37,964 bases of DNA from Clostridium sp. (GTDB lineage Bacteria; Bacillota; Clostridia; Lachnospirales; Lachnospiraceae), in contig JAMPFS010000032.1 in NCBI GenBank assembly GCA_023664325.1, positions 1-37,964 on the forward strand. Reading direction: 5' to 3'. Under the pieces are notes generated by a model, which was not told the origin of the DNA, ran no database searches, and saw only the letters and a list, made by a program, of their open reading frames with translations. The position numbers and the translations under genes were made by a program. How positions within the stretch are numbered: the stretch's first letter is position 1; each line of letters opens with the position of its first letter. This document shows, one piece after another, positions 32,791-37,964 of the stretch.

Positions 32791-34068
32791 ATGTTGAGAA
32801 AAAAGAATGGAATAATTGGTAAAAGAGTTCTTCGTTCAGGATTCAGTTTATTGCTTGCAGCATCTTTAATCATCAATGGAGTGTTATCATATAGTATAAA
32901 GAGTCAGGCAACGGCAGATGATAATCAAACGGAGGAGGCAGCTACGGAGGCTTCCACAGAGGCATCCGAGGAAACGACAGATAATGTGCCATCAGATGAA
33001 TCTGTGTCGAAGGCGAGGGAGGATGCGGCTGATGCAAAACAGAAGAAAAATGCTGCACAGGAAATATTAAACAGTCTGAAATCTGCAAAGGAAAACATTG
33101 AAGATTATGTTGTGCAGTTAGATAAGTCTCTCAATGAGCTGCAAATAGAGATTAGCCATCTTGAACAGGAACAAAAGGAATTGGAAGCATCCATAAAGGA
33201 GAGAGAGAAGCAATTAGAGGTTGCCAGACAGGCATGGACAGAGCGGTATTCTGCAATGAAACAGCGTATACAGATGGTTTATGAATCCGGCAACAAACGG
33301 TATTTGGATGTCCTGCTCACCGCAACTTCGATGACAGATATGCTCAATAAGACGGAATATGCTTCGCAGGTTTCCCAGTATGATTACAATATCCTTAGCG
33401 AGTTAAAAAAGACAAAGGAGCAGGTCGCAAATATCAAGCAAAAACTGGATAAGGATCTGACTACGAATGAAACCACCCAGGAAAAGGTAAAAGCGCAGAA
33501 GGCAACGATGGAAACCCTGGTGGAAGAAAAGAGCAGACAGATTAAGGAATATGAGGCTTCGATTGCCGGACAGAGAGAAGAGGTTAATAAATATGCACAG
33601 GCACAGGCAGAGGCAGAGGCGATTATTGCAGCAGCAGAGCAATCTACCAGTGCAACAAGTACCTACACAGGAGGCGTTTTCACATGGCCGGTGCCGGGGC
33701 GGAGTCCTGCCGATATCACGTCACCTTTTGGTGATCGGAGTTCGCCGACACCGGGAGCAAGCACAAATCATAAGGGAATTGATATTGCCTGCAGCACGGG
33801 GGATCCGATTGTGGCAGCATCTTCCGGAACGGTAATTGTCGCAACATATAATTATGCAGAGGGTAATTATATCTGTATTGACCACGGCGGAGGAGTAGTA
33901 ACCTTGTATATGCACAACTCCCAGCTTTATGTGTCAGTGGGCGAGACGGTTACGGCAGGTCAGACGATTGCAGCGGCAGGATCTACGGGATACTCCACCG
34001 GTCCTCACTGTCATTTTGGTGTGCGTGTGGATGGAACTTACGTGAATCCAATGATATATTTACAATAG
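32791..34068 (+). CDS. Coiled-coil M23 peptidoglycan hydrolase, likely FtsEX-controlled
   Basis: The 425-residue secreted protein has a signal peptide (RSGFSLLLAASLIINGVLSY). A Thr/Glu/Ala-rich linker (about 45-75) and a long paired coiled coil (about 75-285) follow, then a C-terminal LytM/M23 metallopeptidase domain (about 305-425). Zinc and catalytic residues are present: H and D in NHKGIDIACSTGDP, and H-x-H in GPHCHFGV. This build parallels EnvC and PcsB, the FtsEX partners, but EnvC's domain is a catalytically inactive activator whereas this one appears active. AAGGAGG lies eight bases before the ATG at 32791. It is encoded 16 bp after ftsX, supporting direct control. Confidence 0.92.
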   Translation: MLRKKNGIIGKRVLRSGFSLLLAASLIINGVLSYSIKSQATADDNQTEEAATEASTEASEETTDNVPSDESVSKAREDAADAKQKKNAAQEILNSLKSAKENIEDYVVQLDKSLNELQIEISHLEQEQKELEASIKEREKQLEVARQAWTERYSAMKQRIQMVYESGNKRYLDVLLTATSMTDMLNKTEYASQVSQYDYNILSELKKTKEQVANIKQKLDKDLTTNETTQEKVKAQKATMETLVEEKSRQIKEYEASIAGQREEVNKYAQAQAEAEAIIAAAEQSTSATSTYTGGVFTWPVPGRSPADITSPFGDRSSPTPGASTNHKGIDIACSTGDPIVAASSGTVIVATYNYAEGNYICIDHGGGVVTLYMHNSQLYVSVGETVTAGQTIAAAGSTGYSTGPHCHFGVRVDGTYVNPMIYLQ

Positions 34069-34188
34069 AATGTAATGATAAAAATAGCGTTTGGCGTAAT
34101 ATAATAGAGGTATATATCCTGTGTGGAAAGTGTGTTACGCACTCTTTTCGGTGGCAGAAAGAAATTAGGATTTGAAAGAAGGATTATT

Positions 34189-35496
34189 ATGAGAAAGTGG
34201 AAGACAAAAGCGGCAGCAGTGGTTATGATTGCAGTTATGATGATTGGCATATCCGGCTGTAGTGGTGTGAAAATGACGACTGCAAATACAACAGAGGCAG
34301 ATGCGGCTTCCGGGGATGCACCGGTAAAAATGCTTTCAAACAGTGATGTTGTGGGAAGGGATACCAATGAGAAGCTAGAGGCTATTGAGAATTTAATTGA
34401 TAAGAATTTTTACTTTGAGGATGATGAACAGCAAAAACAGGATGGCATTATCAAAGGATATCTGGAGGGTTTGGATGATCCGTATTCTGTGTATTATACA
34501 CAGGAAGAATATGCAAGCTTTATGGAGGATACAGAAGGTGAGTATGTCGGTGTTGGCGTTCAGGTTTCCCAGGCAGTTGACACAAAGATTATCACCGTTG
34601 TAAAGGTATTTGACGGCCCTGCAAAAGAAGCCGGCATTGAGGCTGAGGATGTGATTACAGAAGTAAATGGTGAGGATATCAGTGACCAGGATATTGATGC
34701 AGTGGTAGACAAGATCAAAGGCGAAGAGGGAACGGAGGTAACCATTACCGTTTACCGCTCTTCTGATGGGAAAGATCATGAATATACCATGCCCCGGCAA
34801 AAGGTAGAGAATCCTACAGTTGAATATAAGATGCTGGAAAACAATGTTGGATATATTGAGGTGACAAGTTTTTACGAAGTGACAGGGCAGCAGTTTATCG
34901 CAGCCGTGGAGGAGTTGACAGCAGAGGGCATGGAGGGTCTCGTTGTCGATTTGCGTGGAAACGGTGGCGGTCTTTTAGATATTGCGGTAGATATGCTGGA
35001 TTATATGCTGCCAAAAGGAAAGATTGTATATACGGAGGATAAGGATGGAAATGTAACCAGTGAATACAATTCCACGGATGAGGATCAATTTACCAAACCG
35101 TTGGCAGTTCTGGTAAACGGTTATAGCGCTTCTGCATCTGAGATTTTTGCCGGTGCAATCAAGGATTATGGTATCGGAACTTTGGTTGGAACGAATACAT
35201 TTGGCAAGGGTATTGTACAGCGTGTATTTCCTCTGGATGATGGTTCGGCTGTGAAGCTTACGATCGCAAAATACTTCACACCGAATGGAAATGATATCCA
35301 TAAGGTTGGAATTAAACCGGACATTGAGATAGAATTTGATTCACAGGCCTATGCAGATTCGGACGGTGAAAAGGATAATCAGTTGGATGCCGCAGTGGAT
35401 AACATTTTGGAGAAGCTTGGAAAGAAAGGAACGGCATCCACAGAAGAAGCTGCTACAGAGGAGCCGGAAGAAAAAGGCGCGGATTCGGAGGAGTAA
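34189..35496 (+). CDS. S41 carboxy-terminal processing protease (CtpA type), lipoprotein
   Basis: The 435-residue protein has a lipoprotein signal (MRKWKTKAAAVVM, lipobox ISGC). A helical N-terminal part precedes a PDZ domain (about 115-205, EYVGVGVQVSQ, then GPAKEAGIEAEDVI). The S41 protease core contains VVDLRGNGGGLLDIAV, catalytic S315 in GYSASASEIFAGA and K340 in TFGKGIVQ. An acidic Ala/Glu tail ends the protein. CtpA enzymes trim envelope proteins, often wall hydrolases, so the M23 neighbour is a plausible substrate. The start at 34189 has GAAGGA five bases upstream; an earlier ATG at 34123 would bury the signal peptide. Confidence 0.95.
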   Translation: MRKWKTKAAAVVMIAVMMIGISGCSGVKMTTANTTEADAASGDAPVKMLSNSDVVGRDTNEKLEAIENLIDKNFYFEDDEQQKQDGIIKGYLEGLDDPYSVYYTQEEYASFMEDTEGEYVGVGVQVSQAVDTKIITVVKVFDGPAKEAGIEAEDVITEVNGEDISDQDIDAVVDKIKGEEGTEVTITVYRSSDGKDHEYTMPRQKVENPTVEYKMLENNVGYIEVTSFYEVTGQQFIAAVEELTAEGMEGLVVDLRGNGGGLLDIAVDMLDYMLPKGKIVYTEDKDGNVTSEYNSTDEDQFTKPLAVLVNGYSASASEIFAGAIKDYGIGTLVGTNTFGKGIVQRVFPLDDGSAVKLTIAKYFTPNGNDIHKVGIKPDIEIEFDSQAYADSDGEKDNQLDAAVDNILEKLGKKGTASTEEAATEEPEEKGADSEE

Positions 35497-35535
35497 GCGC
35501 AAATCAGGCAGTAACAGTATGATGTGCAGTACAGA

Positions 35536-35569
35536 GAAGAAAGATTTTGCAGGAATCTTTCTTCTTTTT
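35536..35569 (+). terminator. Intrinsic terminator after the CtpA gene
   Basis: GAAGAAAGATT and AATCTTTCTTC (35536-35546 with 35554-35564) form a perfect 11-bp stem with a 7-base loop, followed by TTTTT. It separates the division cluster from guaA. Confidence 0.9.
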
Positions 35570-35570
35570 G

Positions 35571-35599
35571 TTGTGATTTTTGAAGAAATAGGGTAGAAT
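35571..35599 (+). promoter_or_regulatory. Promoter of guaA
   Basis: TTGTGA (35571-35576), a 17-bp spacer and TAGAAT (35594-35599), immediately after the upstream terminator and about 115 bp before the GTG start. No purine riboswitch fold is evident in the leader. Confidence 0.6.
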
Positions 35600-35714
35600 T
35601 TATGATACTGGATTTACCGAATAGTCATGGGCAAAACTCTCTTTTTGCAACTGTCCGCTGTGCAGTTGTTCATTTTGCTCATCTCTATTTACCGAAAGAA
35701 AAGGAGGCAGGAAA

Positions 35715-37259
35715 GTGGAAAAGGAGTTCGTTGTCGTTCTTGATTTTGGCGGGCAGTACAACCAACTGGTGGCGCGCCGTGTCAGAGAATGTAATGTATA
35801 TTGTGAAATCTATTCGTATAAGACGGATATCCGCAAAATTCGGGAAATGAATCCGAAGGGGATTATCCTGACGGGAGGGCCAAACAGCTGTTATGAGGAA
35901 GGCGCTCCGACATATACGGAAGAATTGTTTGAGATGGGGATTCCGATACTGGGACTTTGCTATGGCGCACAGCTTATGCAGTTTGTTTTAGGTGGGAAAG
36001 TAGAGAAAGCACCGGTTCAGGAATATGGTAAGACAATGGTACATGTCGATACATCATCTGCGCTGTTCACCGGTGTTTCGGAGGATACGGTTTGCTGGAT
36101 GAGCCATAATGACTATATTTCACAGGCGGCGCCAGGCTTTGCTGTCTGCGCCAGCACTACAGATTGTCCGGTGGCAGCGGCGGAGTGTCCGGAGAAGAAG
36201 CTTTACGCAATTCAGTTTCACCCGGAAGTGCTGCACACGGCAGAGGGGATGAAAATGCTCTCTAATTTTGTGTACGATGTCTGTCATTGCACTGGAGACT
36301 GGAAGATGGATGCCTTTGTGGAAAATCAGATTCGGGCAATCCGGGAAAAGGTTGGTGATGGAAAAGTACTCTGCGCATTGTCGGGCGGTGTGGATTCGTC
36401 AGTAGCCGCTGTTTTATTGTCGAAAGCAGTCGGGGATCAGCTTACCTGCGTATTTGTGGATCAAGGGCTTTTGCGCAAAAATGAGGGCGATGAGGTGGAA
36501 GCCGTTTTTGGCGACAAAGGAAATTATGAGCTTAATTTTATTCGTGTCAATGCGCAGGAACGTTTTTATGAAAAGCTAAAGGGCGTGGAGGAACCGGAGC
36601 GTAAACGAAAAATTATCGGGGAAGAATTTATCCGGGTATTTGAGGAAGAGGCGAAAAAAATCGGTGCTGTGGATTTCCTGGTGCAGGGAACCATTTATCC
36701 GGATGTGGTAGAAAGCGGTCTCGGCGGTGAGTCCGCTGTGATTAAATCTCACCACAATGTGGGCGGTCTGCCGGATTATGTTGATTTTAAGGAGATAATT
36801 GAGCCGCTTCGGGATTTGTTCAAAGACGAGGTTCGCAAGGTCGGCATCGAGCTTGGCATCCCGGAGTATCTCGTCTATCGCCAGCCATTTCCAGGACCGG
36901 GGCTTGGCATCCGCATTATCGGTGAGGTGAATGCCGAGAAGGTGCGGATTGTGCAGGATGCAGATGCCATTTATCGTGAAGAAATTGCAAAGGCGGGGCT
37001 TGACAGGGATATTAACCAGTATTTTGCAGCCATTACAAATATGCGTTCCGTAGGAGTCATGGGGGATGAGAGAACCTATGATTATGCAGTTGCTTTGCGG
37101 GCGGTAAAAACGGTTGATTTTATGACGGCGGAGTCGGCAGATATTCCTTTTGAGGTGCTGCAAAAAGTTATGAGCCGGATTATTAATGAGGTAAAAGGGG
37201 TTAATCGGGTGTTTTATGATTTAACTAGTAAGCCGCCGGGGACGATTGAGTTCGAGTAA
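35715..37259 (+). CDS. guaA: GMP synthase (glutamine-hydrolysing)
   Basis: The 514-residue two-domain enzyme is complete. The N-terminal class I glutaminase has nucleophile C82 in LGLCYGAQLMQF and H169/E171 in QFHPEVLHT. The ATP-pyrophosphatase domain has SGGVDSS (223-229). The C-terminal dimerisation part has QPFPGPGLGIRIIGE and ends KPPGTIEFE, the conserved guaA terminus. It converts XMP to GMP with glutamine and ATP. The GTG start follows AAGGAGG by seven bases. The 3' end of guaA is a known insertion site for genomic islands; the sequence past it here has unusual hairpins and a mobile-type regulator. Confidence 0.98.
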   Translation: MEKEFVVVLDFGGQYNQLVARRVRECNVYCEIYSYKTDIRKIREMNPKGIILTGGPNSCYEEGAPTYTEELFEMGIPILGLCYGAQLMQFVLGGKVEKAPVQEYGKTMVHVDTSSALFTGVSEDTVCWMSHNDYISQAAPGFAVCASTTDCPVAAAECPEKKLYAIQFHPEVLHTAEGMKMLSNFVYDVCHCTGDWKMDAFVENQIRAIREKVGDGKVLCALSGGVDSSVAAVLLSKAVGDQLTCVFVDQGLLRKNEGDEVEAVFGDKGNYELNFIRVNAQERFYEKLKGVEEPERKRKIIGEEFIRVFEEEAKKIGAVDFLVQGTIYPDVVESGLGGESAVIKSHHNVGGLPDYVDFKEIIEPLRDLFKDEVRKVGIELGIPEYLVYRQPFPGPGLGIRIIGEVNAEKVRIVQDADAIYREEIAKAGLDRDINQYFAAITNMRSVGVMGDERTYDYAVALRAVKTVDFMTAESADIPFEVLQKVMSRIINEVKGVNRVFYDLTSKPPGTIEFE

Positions 37260-37264
37260 TGTAC

Positions 37265-37310
37265 AGAACCCCCACAAATGGCGTAAACACGCTGTTTGTG
37301 GGGTTCTTTT
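37265..37310 (+). terminator. Intrinsic terminator after guaA
   Basis: AGAACCCCCACAAA (37265-37278) pairs with TTTGTGGGGTTCT (37295-37307) with one bulged C, and an inner GCG/CGC extends it. A short T-run follows. Confidence 0.85.
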
Positions 37311-37400
37311 ATGTTCTGTGATACCTTTTTGATACCTAAATCAGAGGTATTTACAGAATAACAGGATTTCTTAAACGTATTTTCTATTATTCTTATGATT

Positions 37401-37489
37401 GCCATGTTTTTGGCATGGCTCAAGTTGCTCCGCAACTTGCAATACAACTGCACCGGCAGTTGTTATATTCAGGATTCCGTTTCGGAATC
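37401..37489. repeat. Row of four perfect short hairpins
   Basis: Four stems follow each other: GCCATG/CATGGC (37401-37419), CAAGTTGC/GCAACTTG (37421-37439, loop TCC), ACAACTGC/GCAGTTGT (37444-37463, loop ACCG) and GATTCCG/CGGAATC (37473-37489, loop TTT). The last lies in the final codons of the minus-strand XRE gene. They sit just beyond the guaA terminator and may form the 3' untranslated end of that gene or a recombination site. Confidence 0.7.
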
Positions 37490-37964
37490 TGATTTTTTCC
37501 ATTGATATTTTGGTTCGCATGGTTCATAGGAAAGTCCCTGCTCGCAGCAGGTATCGGGCCAGTTGAGTTTCCATTCCAGATATTCAGCCTGTGTGATTTC
37601 TCCCTCTGCCAGTTCCTGCTTGTGTACCATCCATTCGTGCATGAAGTCATTTACGGAACTGTAATTGAACCACATACCCACAGGCGGGGTGCCGGGCATA
37701 TCGTCGTTATTGTCATATTGTGCCTTGACTGCGTTTCCCGTTCCGTATTTCTTTTTGCTCGGAGCCATAGGGAAGAAATGCAGTGCCTCTGGATTGTCTT
37801 CATCCAGCCAGAAGAATGTCTGCATGATGTCCTCAGCAGAACCGGACACCGGAGAGATGAAGTTGATTGGGTTGACATCTAACGCTTTTGCAATGTCAGC
37901 CAGCATGTCTTTCTTTGGAACACGGTAGTTTGTTTCGTACTGTGCCATGCGGTTATCTGCCCCT
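37469..37964 (-). CDS. XRE-type helix-turn-helix protein of mobile-element kind (5' end outside window)
   Basis: The frame stays open to the right edge, so the start is outside. The visible part begins at the end of an XRE DNA-binding domain (GADNRMAQYETNYRVPKKDM, then LADIAKALDVNPINFISPV). It continues with a region containing DIMQTFFWLDEDNPEALHFF and a Trp/Tyr-rich acidic tail ending DSETES. Proteins with the RMAQYE-PKKD pattern and this tail are common as accessory regulators on conjugative elements of gut Firmicutes. Target and partners are unknown. The gene points toward guaA, and its last codons lie in a hairpin row. Confidence 0.72.
   Translation of the reverse strand, partial: GADNRMAQYETNYRVPKKDMLADIAKALDVNPINFISPVSGSAEDIMQTFFWLDEDNPEALHFFPMAPSKKKYGTGNAVKAQYDNNDDMPGTPPVGMWFNYSSVNDFMHEWMVHKQELAEGEITQAEYLEWKLNWPDTCCEQGLSYEPCEPKYQWKKSDSETES

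Noticed and set aside
35600..35714. Purine riboswitch before guaA
   Set aside because: No three-way junction with the conserved loop sequences could be traced in the leader.
37214..37453. Minus-strand small protein ending SNSIVPGGLLVKS
   Set aside because: It is translated from the guaA terminator and hairpin row and has no ribosome site; likely an artefact of the hairpins.

Overview
The window looks like a chromosomal segment of a low-GC anaerobic Firmicute, most likely a Lachnospiraceae-type Clostridium relative. This rests on gene content: a soluble [FeFe]-hydrogenase-like chemoreceptor, luxS, FtsEX with an M23 hydrolase and a CtpA-type protease, a PadR/DUF1700/DUF4097 cassette, an orphan MsmK-type ATPase next to a CdaR-type regulator, and guaA. 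No rRNA, tRNA or CRISPR array was seen.

Positions 1 to about 16,160 form an accessory, defence-type region that is visibly AT-richer than the rest. It opens with the 3' part of a KilA-N phage-type regulator. A three-gene operon follows, expressed from a good promoter at 875-903: a coiled-coil protein with no family I recognise, an McrB-like AAA+ NTPase, and a DUF2357/PD-(D/E)XK nuclease of McrC/LlaJI type. Adjacent genes overlap, and no methyltransferase is present in the window. After 327 bp without an intact gene comes a complete, tightly overlapping Wadjet operon, jetA-jetB-jetC-jetD (6026-12542), whose family extrudes loops on and cuts small circular DNA. Then come an HNH nuclease gene, a 99-residue companion that overlaps it, and an AlbA/Schlafen-type ATP-binding regulator. 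This last block is bracketed by an imperfect direct repeat of about 64 bp, a second decayed copy of the HNH gene's 3' end. Immediately inside the right copy lie a perfect 18+1+18 palindrome and an array of ATCGAGTG motifs. I read this as the right edge of the acquired island.

From 16,238 onward the content is core-like. It holds an ArsC/Spx-family thioredoxin-fold protein; a PadR-DUF1700-DUF4097 operon on the minus strand with a palindromic operator on its promoter; the hydrogenase-chemoreceptor fusion (minus); a sigma-like protein lacking region 4; an OmpR-type two-component pair; and mtnN-luxS, which turn S-adenosylhomocysteine into homocysteine and the AI-2 precursor. Next are a secreted Big2-NlpC/P60 hydrolase with a perfect WalR-type box, a YmfI-like EF-P 5-aminopentanone reductase (minus), a LytR_C membrane protein with a TTEE repeat stalk, and a divergent WecB/TagA-type protein.

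The last third carries an MsmK/UgpC-type sugar ABC ATPase, a CdaR-like regulator, the division cluster ftsE-ftsX-M23 hydrolase-CtpA protease, and guaA. Just past the guaA terminator are a run of hairpins and the 3' part of a minus-strand XRE-type regulator of a kind common in conjugative elements, so a second mobile element may begin at the right edge.

The most promising candidate for under-described biology is the coiled-coil/McrB/McrC-like operon beside Wadjet. Its NTPase carries N-I-D where classical McrB has N-T-A-D. All functional calls are from reading motifs by eye; no database search was run.
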